A DNA stretch of 27,167 nt from DASQJL01 sp036380835 (lineage in GTDB: Bacteria > Eisenbacteria > RBG-16-71-46 > SZUA-252): assembly GCA_036380835.1 (NCBI GenBank), contig DASVDZ010000027.1:1-27167 (forward strand), given 5' to 3'. The notes beneath the pieces were generated by a model, which did no database searches, was not told the DNA's origin, and saw nothing but the letters and a program-made list of their open reading frames with translations. Positions 14,418 through 22,160 of the stretch are shown here, piece after piece (the stretch's first letter is position 1; each line of letters opens with the position of its first letter). Position numbers and translations under genes: made by a program.

Positions 14418-16364
14418 ATGGACCCGAGCGGCGCGAGCGATCGTCGGATGAAGCGTCGAGCGGGCGCGCTTCCCGGAGCCGCCGCGCCGGTCCTGGTCGC
14501 GATCCTCCTGTCGATCCCGGGCCTCACGCTCGGATACTTCTGGGACGACTACCTCTTCCTGACCCGGATCCAGTCCGATCCGTCCGCGCTCCTTCGCCCC
14601 GATCCCGGGGCGATGTTCTACCGGCCGATCTCACAGGGCCTCTACTTCCACCTGCTCGCGGCGCTCGGCCCGGCGGGCGCGGCCGCGGGCCACGTCGCGA
14701 ACCTCGTCCTCCTGGCCGCGGCGACCTGGCTCCTCGCCTCGCTCCTTTCCCGATCGGCGGGAGCGCGCGCGGGAGTCGCGGGGGGATTCGTCTTCGCCGC
14801 CTCCTCGTGCCTTCCGGCGCTCGTCGCCTACGCGAGCGGGATCCAGGACCTGGCGGCGGTCTTCTTCCTCCTGCTCGCGTTCCGGCTCCGCGACTCGGGC
14901 CGCCCGCTCGCCGCGCTGGCCGCGGCTTCCGCCGCGGTCCTCTCGAAGGAGACGGCCCTCGCCGTCTTCCCGGCCCTCGTCCTCTGGGACCGGCTCCTGG
15001 AAAAGGAGCCGGCCCGCGTCGGCAGGCGGGCCGCGGCGTACGGCGTGGTCGCGCTCGCCTGGGCCGCGATCCATCCGGGGATCCGAGCCCTGATCGGGAA
15101 CGGGTTTCGAAGCGGGGCCACGGGCTACGTCGGACTGGAACACCCGGAGCGCTGGATCGAGTACTTCGCGCGGTACGCGCTGACCGCGGTGAATCTGCCG
15201 ATCACCGGGCTCGCGACCGCGTGGCCCGCGCGCCTCACCCTCGCGTGCCTCGCCGCTCTCGCCGTGATCGCGGCGTGGGCATGGACGACCCGCGACGCGG
15301 AACCGCGGGTCGTCGAGGCGGGACCATGGAGCGTCGGGCGGGCGGCGCGCCTCGGCGCCTGGATCACGATCCCGCCGCTCGCGCTCCCGGCCCTCCTCGT
15401 CCGGCCGTGGGGCGCCTACTTCGTCGCCGTGCCGTCGATCGGCGTCGCGATCCTCGGCGGCGTCCTGCTCGCGCGCCTCCCCGTCCGTCGCGCGGCGCTC
15501 GCGGCGGCGGCGTTCCTCGTGCTCGGAGTCTTCAGCCGCGGGGCGATCGTGCCGGGCGCGGAGGTCTGGACGGAGCGCACCTTCGTCGACGCCGAGCGGG
15601 CCGCGCGTCGCGTCGAGGTAGCGTTCCGGGACCTCGAGCCGGCGCTCGCGCCGGGCGCGCACGCGCTCGTCTCGGTAGGAAGAACGGGAACGCTCGGCCT
15701 CTTCCAGACCCTTCACCGCTACGACGCCCTTCGGGTCTGGTACCGCGACCCCTCCATCGTGACCCTCGCGCCGGAGACGCGGCCGCCCTCTCCCGCGCGC
15801 GAGTATCTCTTCCGCGTCACGCCGGACCTCGCCGTGATCGAGATCGATCCCAGGAGCGGCTACTTCCGCGCGAGCGGCGGGCGCGCGCGCCTGGACGAGG
15901 TGGCGCTGCCGCTTCGCGCGTACGCGCGCGGCCTCGCGGCGTCGGGGCAGCCGGAGCGCGGCGCGGCGATCCTGGGCCGGCTCGCGCGTCTCGATCCGGC
16001 GCCGCTCCGCTCGTACGACCTGCGCGTCGCGGCGTCGGCGCTTCGTCTGGCGGGGCGCGCGGCGGAGGCCGAGTCGCTCCGCGCCACGGCGCCGCCGCTG
16101 GGGCCCGATCAGGCGCGCGACATGGTGGGGCAGATCCTCGCCGAGCCGACGGTCAGCGGCCCGCTCGACGCGCTCGCCTGGTGGGCGTTCGAGGTCTCCC
16201 CCTCCGACCCGGAGGCGCTCCGCTACCTGATCGGGCAATATCGGATCGGGGGCTACCGGGAGCCGGCGCTCGCGATCGCGCGGCGACTCGCGGCGGTCGC
16301 GCCGGGCGACTCGCTCGCCGGGGCGACGCTGCGCGAGCTCGAGGGCGGGCCGCCGGCGCGCTGA
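14418..16364 (+). CDS. GT-C-like polytopic membrane glycosyltransferase with C-terminal TPR-like region
   Basis: 648 residues (ATG 14418; ATG 14448 is an alternative start). Residues ~20-380 contain 8-10 hydrophobic segments. After the first helix comes FWDDYLFLTR, whose Asp43-Asp44 pair matches the catalytic acidic motif in the first outer loop of GT-C enzymes. FYRPISQ and LSKETALAVFPAL (SKE at 176-178) are typical of bacterial relatives of TMTC/PMT-type lipid-sugar-dependent transferases. Residues ~380-480 are a soluble, probably periplasmic, domain. Residues ~500-648 are helical and TPR-like. A polyprenyl-phosphate sugar donor and a protein or envelope-glycan acceptor are inferred from the fold. 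It begins 12 bases after the cytochrome gene, so co-transcription is likely although a functional link is not evident. Confidence 0.75.
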   Translation: MDPSGASDRRMKRRAGALPGAAAPVLVAILLSIPGLTLGYFWDDYLFLTRIQSDPSALLRPDPGAMFYRPISQGLYFHLLAALGPAGAAAGHVANLVLLAAATWLLASLLSRSAGARAGVAGGFVFAASSCLPALVAYASGIQDLAAVFFLLLAFRLRDSGRPLAALAAASAAVLSKETALAVFPALVLWDRLLEKEPARVGRRAAAYGVVALAWAAIHPGIRALIGNGFRSGATGYVGLEHPERWIEYFARYALTAVNLPITGLATAWPARLTLACLAALAVIAAWAWTTRDAEPRVVEAGPWSVGRAARLGAWITIPPLALPALLVRPWGAYFVAVPSIGVAILGGVLLARLPVRRAALAAAAFLVLGVFSRGAIVPGAEVWTERTFVDAERAARRVEVAFRDLEPALAPGAHALVSVGRTGTLGLFQTLHRYDALRVWYRDPSIVTLAPETRPPSPAREYLFRVTPDLAVIEIDPRSGYFRASGGRARLDEVALPLRAYARGLAASGQPERGAAILGRLARLDPAPLRSYDLRVAASALRLAGRAAEAESLRATAPPLGPDQARDMVGQILAEPTVSGPLDALAWWAFEVSPSDPEALRYLIGQYRIGGYREPALAIARRLAAVAPGDSLAGATLRELEGGPPAR

Positions 16365-16370
16365 CGGGCG

Positions 16371-17612
16371 TCAGGGAGCGGGCGGGCCGTCCGCGGACGG
16401 GCGGTCCGCGCCCGGCCCGACGTAGCGCACGGCCAGGACCGTGACGTCGTCAAAGGGGGAGCGCTCGCACGCGAACGAGCGGACCGCGTCGAGAACGCGG
16501 TCGCGCACCGACTCGGCCGAATCGTGGGGCGGGCCCGTCAGGCACTCGAGGAGACGCTCCTCGCCGAACTGCTCGCCGCTCGGCGCCTCCGCGTCCGTTA
16601 CCCCGTCCGAGTAGACGACCAGCACATCCCCCGGCTCGAGGCGGCATGACTCCTCGACGCACTTGGCGTCCCGGAACGGTCCCAGCATGAGTCCGCCCGC
16701 CTCGAGGCGCCCGACGACCCGCTCGCGCCTGAGGAGCACGGCGGGATTGTGCCCGGCGTTGCAGAAGCGGAGCTCGCCGCCGGGATCCAGCACGCCGTAG
16801 AAGACGGTCGCGAACCGCGCCTCGATCTCCCGCGCGGCGATCGCCTCGTTCACGCGCGCGAGCGTGGCCGCCGGGCCGTCGCCGCGGCGCGCGTGGGAAT
16901 CGAGGATCCCCTGCACCATCGCCGCCAGGAGGGCCGCCGGCGGCCCCTTCCCCGCGACGTCCGCGAGCGCGAAGCCCACCCGGCCGTCCGGGAGATCGAA
17001 GTACTCGAAGAAGTCGCCGCCGATCGTGCGGCACGGAACCGAGGCTCCGGCGGCGCCGTACCACCCCCCGGCTCGGGAGCGAGGGGGGAGGAGCGCCTGC
17101 TGGATCTCCGCCGCGATCTTCATCTCCTGCCCCTCGCGCGCCTGCCGCTCCGCCTCCTCGCGGATGCGCTCGACCAGACGGCGCTGGAAGGTCAACGCGT
17201 AGATCACGCCGAGGAAGAGGGTGGTGAAGAGAAGGGCGAACATCACGAGCTGGACGACGGCGCGGGCCGAGCCGAGCATCTGGGGCATGATCGTGAAATG
17301 GAGCGTGAGGGCGGCGAGGAGGCTGCCGACGACGCCCGCCACGGTGTAGGACGCGATCTGGAAGGCGAAGTGAGGAGCCGTCCCCTCATCCAACCTCACG
17401 GTCGGGAGGAGCGGCACGACCCAGCGCCCGTTCGCCGTCGTCGCGAGGTTCACGAAAAGGGCGAAGAAGAGCGCGACCAGGTAGTACTCGCCGAGCTGGC
17501 CGAGGCGGCCCCCGTTCAGCACGAAAAAGAAGAGCCCGAACGGGAAGGCGATCAGGACCGGGCGCGCGAGGAGCAGCCAAACCGGGTGACGCCGCCAGGG
17601 CCGCGCCGGCAC
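16371..17612 (-). CDS. Membrane-anchored SpoIIE/RsbU-type PP2C serine phosphatase
   Basis: 413 residues, GTG start with GGAAG upstream. Residues ~10-140 hold about four to five transmembrane helices without a recognised sensor name. Residues ~142-175 form a charged coiled coil (ERIREEAERQAREGQEMKIAAEIQQALLP) that typically couples signal to the phosphatase. The SpoIIE/PP2C domain (~180-396) retains the metal-binding aspartates: GGDFFEYF (Asp200), ADVAGKGPPAALLA (Asp218), YSDGVTDA (Asp336) and FDDVTVL (Asp388/389). Such enzymes dephosphorylate anti-sigma-factor antagonists in partner-switching pathways. No antagonist or anti-sigma gene is present here. It begins 3 bases after the stop of the VOC protein, so it is the last gene of the minus-strand CoA-ligase operon. 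Confidence 0.92.
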   Translation of the reverse strand: MPARPWRRHPVWLLLARPVLIAFPFGLFFFVLNGGRLGQLGEYYLVALFFALFVNLATTANGRWVVPLLPTVRLDEGTAPHFAFQIASYTVAGVVGSLLAALTLHFTIMPQMLGSARAVVQLVMFALLFTTLFLGVIYALTFQRRLVERIREEAERQAREGQEMKIAAEIQQALLPPRSRAGGWYGAAGASVPCRTIGGDFFEYFDLPDGRVGFALADVAGKGPPAALLAAMVQGILDSHARRGDGPAATLARVNEAIAAREIEARFATVFYGVLDPGGELRFCNAGHNPAVLLRRERVVGRLEAGGLMLGPFRDAKCVEESCRLEPGDVLVVYSDGVTDAEAPSGEQFGEERLLECLTGPPHDSAESVRDRVLDAVRSFACERSPFDDVTVLAVRYVGPGADRPSADGPPAP

Positions 17613-17615
17613 GGG

Positions 17616-18569
17616 CTACTTCCGGCCGGGCGTCGGGCCGACGTGGAGCGGCGGCAGCGCCCGCTCGATCTCGCCGCGATGCGGCTCGAGCCAGGGCGGC
17701 AGGATGAGCCGCGCCCCGAGCTCGCCGGGCGCCTCGTCGACCGAGAATCCGGGCCCGTCGGTGGCCAATTCGTAGAGCACGCCGCCGGGCTCGTGGAAGT
17801 AGACCGAGCGGAACCAGAAGCGGTCGATGACCTCGGTCGCGGGCCGTCCCGCCGCGAGCACCTGGCGCCGCACCGCGTGCTGCTCCTCATCGTCCGCGAC
17901 GCGGAACGCCACGTGATGGACACCGCCGACCCCGAACATGCCGCGCGGCGCGTCGGGCTCCTCCTGGATCTCGACGAGACGGCTCGAGCCGCCCCCCGCG
18001 ACGGCCAGGCGGTGCCACCCGTCCTCGGATCCGACCTCCTCGAACCCCATCACGTCGCGCAGGAACCCCCCCGAGATCCCGAGCCCGTGCTCCCTGAGGC
18101 GCACCGCGTGGAATCCGCGGATCTGCCGCTCCGGCGGAACGGGGCTCGCTTCCCAGGGGGTCACCGGCAGGGGGCGCGGCGACTCGCTGAGCGCGAGCGC
18201 GAGCCCGTGCGGGTCCTGGAACGAGAGCGTCGCCTCGCCGAAGCGCTTCGACCGCTCGGTCGCCACCCCCGCGTCCCTCAGGTGGTCGGCCCAGAATCCG
18301 AAGCTCCCCTCCGGGATCGCGAATCCCACCTCCATGACGAGGCCGGCGCCCTTGGTCGCCGCCGACATCCCCGGCCACGGGAAGAACGTGAGGTCGGCGC
18401 CCGGGCTTCCGGCCGCGTCGGCGTAGAAGAGGTGATACGTGTCGGGGGAGTCCTGGTTGACCGAGCGCTTCACGAGGCGCAGCCCGAGCACGCCCGTGTA
18501 GAAGTCGAGGTTCTCCTGCGCGTCGCCGCAGATCGCGGTGACGTGGTGGATGCCATGGACGGAAGTCAC
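17616..18569 (-). CDS. VOC-superfamily ring-cleaving-dioxygenase-like protein (MhqO/YkcA type)
   Basis: 317 residues from GTG 18569, chosen for the GGAGG site 6 bases upstream and because the conserved HGIHHVT begins at residue 5. Two VOC modules are visible. Module 1 (residues ~5-130) has HHVTAICGDAQENLDFYTGVLGL and SPDTYHLFYAD. Module 2 (~150-275) has GFHAVRL, GGVHHVAFRVADDEEQ and LYELATDGPGF. Candidate metal ligands are one of His8/His9, one of His218/His219 and Glu267, the 2-His-1-Glu set of extradiol/hydroquinone dioxygenases. Family members often accept hydroquinones or act in quinone detoxification. The gene sits directly downstream of the aromatic CoA ligase, so a role with aromatic by-products is plausible, but the substrate is unproven. 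Confidence 0.85.
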   Translation of the reverse strand: MTSVHGIHHVTAICGDAQENLDFYTGVLGLRLVKRSVNQDSPDTYHLFYADAAGSPGADLTFFPWPGMSAATKGAGLVMEVGFAIPEGSFGFWADHLRDAGVATERSKRFGEATLSFQDPHGLALALSESPRPLPVTPWEASPVPPERQIRGFHAVRLREHGLGISGGFLRDVMGFEEVGSEDGWHRLAVAGGGSSRLVEIQEEPDAPRGMFGVGGVHHVAFRVADDEEQHAVRRQVLAAGRPATEVIDRFWFRSVYFHEPGGVLYELATDGPGFSVDEAPGELGARLILPPWLEPHRGEIERALPPLHVGPTPGRK

Positions 18570-18595
18570 GGTGCGCCTCCTTCTCCGGGTCGGGG

Positions 18596-20116
18596 TCAGG
18601 ATCGCGCGAGACGGCCGCGATCCACCTTGCCCAGGTGCGTGCGGGGGAGCGAATCGACCAGGACGACCTCGCGCGGATGCTTGTAGGGCTCGAGGCGTTC
18701 GCGCACGAAGGCGCGGAGCTCCTCCTCGAGTCCCGGGCGCCGGTCGCGCGGAACGACGTACGCGCGCGGCTTCACGAGCCCGTGCTCGTCGGGCACGCCG
18801 ATCACGGCCGCCTCGGCGACCGCGGGGTGGCCGAGGAGGCACCCCTCGACGTCCTGGGGCGCGAGCCACTTCCCGGCGACCTTCAGCATCTCGTCGCCGC
18901 GTCCGTGATACGTGACGTACCCGTCGCCGTCCATCGCGATCAGGTCGCCGGAGACGTACCATTCGCCGCGGAAGGCCTGCATGGTCTTCTCCATGTGCTG
19001 CCAATACGCGATCGCGCGGGAATCGCCGCGCACCCAGAGCCAGCCGACCTGCCCCCGCGGAAGCTCGCGGCCATCCTCGTCGCAGACTTTGACGTCGAAG
19101 CCCGGCACCGCGGTTCCGAGCGTGCCGGGGCGGACGGCTCCGGGCCGGCCGGAGATGAAGATGTGCCACATCTCGGCGGTCCCGAGCCCGTCCAGGAGCT
19201 CCACGCCGAAGGTAGCCTTCCACCGGTCGTAGAGCTCGACGGGCAGCGCCTCTCCGGCCGACGTGCAGATCCGGAGCGACGAGAGGTCCTGGGACCGCGC
19301 CTCGGGGTGCGACACCATCTTGTGGATCATCGTCGGGACGTTGACGAGGATGGTCGGACGGAAGCGCCGGATCCGGTCGAAGAGCGCCTCCGCCGTGGGC
19401 GGTTCCGGGAAGAGAGCCGCCGCGCCCCCGGCCGCGAACGGGAAGAAGAGATTCGCCCCCGTGGCGTAGCCGAAGTAGAGCTTCGGCACCGACAGCGTCA
19501 CGTCCCGCTCGGCGTAGCCGATCACGCCGCCGCCGTAGCACGCGGTGGTGTTGGCGAAGGCGCGATGCGTCTGTACGACCGCCTTGGGGCGCCCCGTGGT
19601 CCCGCCGGAGAAGAGCCAGATCGCCGCGTCGTCCCGGTGGGCGGGGAAGGTCTCGAGCGTCGAAGAGGCGGCGACGACCCGGCGGTCGAACGCTTCGTCC
19701 CCAACCGTCAACGACGCGCGCGCGAAGCGGGACTTGGCCGCCGCCTCCTGAAACGGGGCGGCGCCGTCCCGGTGCGCGACCACGGCTCTCGCGCGCGTGT
19801 ATTCGAGGAGGGGAGCGACGTCGCTCGCGGGCAGCGCGGGATTCGCCATGACCGCTACGGCGCCCACCTTGAGCGTTCCGAAGAGCGCGCCGACGAATTC
19901 GGGGCCGTCGGGGAGCGCGATCAGCACCCGATGCTCCGCCTCGACGCCCGACTGGGCGAGGACGTTGCCGAACCGGTTCGCCAGCGCCTGGACGTCGGCG
20001 TAGGTCCACGTTCGGGCGTCCGTGAGGAGGGCGGGGCGGCCCCCCCGGCCCTCGCGCACGCGGGCGTCGAGGAAGCGATCGGCGATGTTCCAGCGTTCCG
20101 GCGGCTCGTGGGTCAT
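18596..20116 (-). CDS. Benzoate-CoA-ligase-family enzyme, probable anthranilate (2-aminobenzoate)-CoA ligase
   Basis: 506 residues, ANL superfamily. The P-loop is SGGTTGRPKA (residues ~170-179). The substrate pocket region is PKLYFGYATGANLFFP, the form characteristic of benzoate/hydroxybenzoate/aminobenzoate-CoA ligases. Further motifs are GLGTAEMWHIF (A5), WYVSGDLIAMDGDGYVTYHGRGDEMLKVAGKW (A7-A8) and the C-terminal catalytic lysine in HLGKVDRG (Lys497). It should activate an aromatic acid with ATP and CoA in the cytoplasm. It lies divergently next to a plus-strand operon encoding a 2-aminobenzoyl-CoA-type monooxygenase and tryptophan dioxygenase. Anthranilate is therefore the most likely substrate; benzoate, salicylate or 4-hydroxybenzoate cannot be excluded from sequence alone. 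The VOC protein and phosphatase genes follow in the same direction. Confidence 0.88.
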   Translation of the reverse strand: MTHEPPERWNIADRFLDARVREGRGGRPALLTDARTWTYADVQALANRFGNVLAQSGVEAEHRVLIALPDGPEFVGALFGTLKVGAVAVMANPALPASDVAPLLEYTRARAVVAHRDGAAPFQEAAAKSRFARASLTVGDEAFDRRVVAASSTLETFPAHRDDAAIWLFSGGTTGRPKAVVQTHRAFANTTACYGGGVIGYAERDVTLSVPKLYFGYATGANLFFPFAAGGAAALFPEPPTAEALFDRIRRFRPTILVNVPTMIHKMVSHPEARSQDLSSLRICTSAGEALPVELYDRWKATFGVELLDGLGTAEMWHIFISGRPGAVRPGTLGTAVPGFDVKVCDEDGRELPRGQVGWLWVRGDSRAIAYWQHMEKTMQAFRGEWYVSGDLIAMDGDGYVTYHGRGDEMLKVAGKWLAPQDVEGCLLGHPAVAEAAVIGVPDEHGLVKPRAYVVPRDRRPGLEEELRAFVRERLEPYKHPREVVLVDSLPRTHLGKVDRGRLARS

Positions 20117-20205
20117 GGTAATTTGGTCGGGCGCCGCCCATGATGGACGCCCGCCGGGCGAGCCGCAACCCCGGACTCTCGGGAGACTCTCAGGAGCACC
20201 GATCG
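20117..20205. promoter_or_regulatory. Divergent promoter region of the aromatic-CoA cluster
   Basis: This short region separates the minus-strand CoA ligase from the plus-strand catabolic operon. On the minus strand TTGCGG (20168-20163) and CATCAT (20145-20140) stand 17 bases apart, about 23 bases before the ligase ATG. On the plus strand an extended -10-like TGGTAATTT lies at 20116-20124. AGGAG at 20192-20196 is the ribosome-binding site that fixes the creatininase start at 20206. No clear regulator palindrome is seen. The promoter calls are weak matches. Confidence 0.35.
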
Positions 20206-20970
20206 ATGGCGATTCGCCTGGCCGACTTGACGTGGGAGGAAGCGCGCGACCTCGAGCGCGCGCGCACCGTGGCGCTCCTGCCGGTGGGGGCGATCGAGGC
20301 CCACGGGCCGCACCTTCCGCTCGGCACCGACGTCGTGATCGCGGAGGCGATGGCGCGCGCGGGCGCCGAGCGGCTTCGGGCGCGCGGCTTCGGCGCGCTG
20401 ACGCTCCCGTCGCTCGCCTACACGGCGGCGCCGTTCGGCGCCGGCTTCGCGGGGACGCTCTCGGTCTCGCCGGCCGCCGTCTCGGCGATCGTGCTCGATC
20501 TGGCGCGCGAGCTGACCCGGCACGGATTCGCGGCGCTCGCCATCGCGAACGGTCACCTCGACCCGGCCCACCTGGGCGCGATCGCCGACGCCGCGTCGCG
20601 CGCGCGGGCGGAGGGGCTCCTCCCGGTCGCGGCGCCGGACGTCTCGAGGAAGCCGTGGGCGCTGAGGCTCACCGAGGAGTTCAAGGGCGGCGCCTGCCAC
20701 GCCGGCCGGTACGAGGGGTCGATCGTCCTCGCCGAACGTCCCGACCTCGTGCGCGACGACGCGCGAAAAGCGCTCCCGCCGAACCCGTCCTCGCTCGCGT
20801 CGGCGATCCGCGCCGGGAAAAGGACGTTCGAGGAAGCGGGCGGGCCGCGGGCCTACTTCGGCTGGCCGGCCGACGCCAGCGCCGAGGAAGGGCGGGAGAC
20901 CGTCGCGGCGCTCGGAGCCATCCTGGCCGAGGCGACCCTCGAGGCGATCGCGCCCGGGAGCGCCGCGTGA
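20206..20970 (+). CDS. Creatininase-family metal-dependent amidohydrolase
   Basis: 254 residues from ATG 20206 (AGGAG 9 bases upstream); the in-frame ATG at 20140 lacks such a site. Metal ligands follow the family pattern: PVGAIEAHGPHLPLGTD (Glu31, His33, His36, Asp42), then IANGHLDPAH (His118) and HAGRYEGS (Glu170). The usual second-shell NGHGGN and HAGExETS are changed to NGHLDP and HAGRYEGS. True creatininase is therefore unlikely; the family also includes amidases and formamide hydrolases. As the first gene of an operon ending in tryptophan 2,3-dioxygenase, it could hydrolyse N-formylkynurenine, a step for which no standard kynurenine formamidase is seen here. That assignment is inference. 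Its stop overlaps the SDR start by four bases. Confidence 0.85.
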   Translation: MAIRLADLTWEEARDLERARTVALLPVGAIEAHGPHLPLGTDVVIAEAMARAGAERLRARGFGALTLPSLAYTAAPFGAGFAGTLSVSPAAVSAIVLDLARELTRHGFAALAIANGHLDPAHLGAIADAASRARAEGLLPVAAPDVSRKPWALRLTEEFKGGACHAGRYEGSIVLAERPDLVRDDARKALPPNPSSLASAIRAGKRTFEEAGGPRAYFGWPADASAEEGRETVAALGAILAEATLEAIAPGSAA

Positions 20971-21752
20971 CCGAGCGCCCGCTCGCCGGGCGCGGCGCCG
21001 TCGTGACCGGAGCGGGCCGCGGGATCGGCGCCGCCGTCGCGGTGGCGCTCGCCGACGCCGGGGCACGCGTGGTCCTCGCCGCGCGCACGGCCGACAGCGT
21101 GGAGCGCGTCGCGGGGGAGATCGAGTCGCGCGGCGGGACCGCCTGGGCGGTCGCCGCCGACGTCTCGGTGGAGGCCGACGTGCGCCGCCTCGGGATCGAG
21201 GCCCGCCGGTCGCTGGGCGCGATCGACGTCCTGGTGAACGCCGCGGGCGCGGCGACGTCGTCGCCGCTTCGGAAGGTCACGCTCGACGACTGGAACCGCA
21301 TGCTCGCGGCGAACGCGACCAGCGCCTTCCTCTGCGCGCGCGAGTTCGCGCCGGAGATGGCGGACCGCGGGTGGGGCCGCGTCGTCACGATCGCGTCGGT
21401 GGCGGGCCTGGCCGGAGGGCGGTACATCGCCCCCTACGCCGCCTCGAAGCACGCCGTGATCGGATTCACCCGGTCGATCGCGCTCGAACTCGGCGACCGG
21501 GGCGTCACGGCGAACGCCATCTGCCCCGGCTACGTCGACTCGCCGATGACCGAGCGGACGCTCGAGAACGTGCGCGCGCGAACCGGGCTCCCGCGCGAGC
21601 AGGCGCTCGCCGCCGTCCTGGCGACGACGGGGCAGGCGCGGCTCGTCGCGGCCGAGGAGGTGGCGGCGGAGGCCGTCCGGCTCTGCGGCGACGGAGCGCG
21701 CGGCGTGAACGGAGAGTCGATCGTCCTGAACCCGGGAGCGGACGCGCCATGA
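20967..21752 (+). CDS. SDR-family NAD(P)-dependent oxidoreductase
   Basis: 261 residues, GTG start overlapping the previous stop (GTGA). Classical SDR features are present: TGAGRGIG cofactor loop (residues 14-21), an NAAGA strand, catalytic Ser in IASVAGLAGG, Tyr-x-x-x-Lys in PYAASKHAVIG, and CPGYVDSPMTE. FabG-like length without a membrane anchor. In the context of CoA-thioester catabolism it most likely serves as a 3-hydroxyacyl-CoA or cyclic-alcohol dehydrogenase after ring dearomatisation; the substrate is inferred. Its end overlaps the RidA-like gene by four bases (ATGA). Confidence 0.92.
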   Translation: MTERPLAGRGAVVTGAGRGIGAAVAVALADAGARVVLAARTADSVERVAGEIESRGGTAWAVAADVSVEADVRRLGIEARRSLGAIDVLVNAAGAATSSPLRKVTLDDWNRMLAANATSAFLCAREFAPEMADRGWGRVVTIASVAGLAGGRYIAPYAASKHAVIGFTRSIALELGDRGVTANAICPGYVDSPMTERTLENVRARTGLPREQALAAVLATTGQARLVAAEEVAAEAVRLCGDGARGVNGESIVLNPGADAP

Positions 21753-22159
21753 GCTTCGAGATCGTCAATCCGGAGTCGCTCGGCCAGCCGAAGGGGTGGA
21801 ACCACGGGCTCCTCGCGCCCCCCGGCGGCCGACTCCTCTTCGTGGCGGGCCAGGCGGGCTGGGAGACCGGCCTGCCCGGCGATCCTCCCGGCTTCATCGA
21901 GCAGTTCGGCCTCGCGCTCGACAAGGTGCTCGCGGTCGTGGGCGGGGCGGGCGGAACGGCCGCCGACGTCGGCCGCATGACGATCTACGTCACCGACCTC
22001 GCCGTGTATCACGCGAGCCGAAAGCCGCTCGGCGAGGCGTGGCGCGCGCGCATGGGCCGGCACTACCCCGCCGTGGCGCTGCTCGAGGTGAAGGGGCTCG
22101 TCGACCGCGGCGCGGTCGTCGAGATCGAAGCGACCGCGGTGATCGGAGGGAACCGCTGA
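21749..22159 (+). CDS. RidA/YjgF-family protein lacking the canonical arginine
   Basis: 136 residues, ATG overlapping the SDR stop. The family fold is clear: LLFVAGQAGWE, F..Q...ALDKVLAVVGGAGGTAADV, TIYVTDLAVY and a VVEIEATAVI end. In imine/enamine deaminases of the RidA subgroup the motif is P-A-R-S with Arg105 binding the substrate carboxylate. Here the same place reads P-A-V109-A, so it should not act on amino-acid-derived enamines in the standard way. Its operon codes for a 2-aminobenzoyl-CoA-type monooxygenase, whose product is a cyclic enamine CoA-ester. A deaminase for that product, without a free carboxylate to bind, is an attractive but unproven role. Confidence 0.88.
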   Translation: MSFEIVNPESLGQPKGWNHGLLAPPGGRLLFVAGQAGWETGLPGDPPGFIEQFGLALDKVLAVVGGAGGTAADVGRMTIYVTDLAVYHASRKPLGEAWRARMGRHYPAVALLEVKGLVDRGAVVEIEATAVIGGNR

Positions 22160-22160
22160 C

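Noticed and set aside
16749..18686. 645-codon open frame on the plus strand across the phosphatase and VOC genes
   Set aside because: Antisense shadow of two genes with intact catalytic motifs; composition typical of reverse-frame translation.
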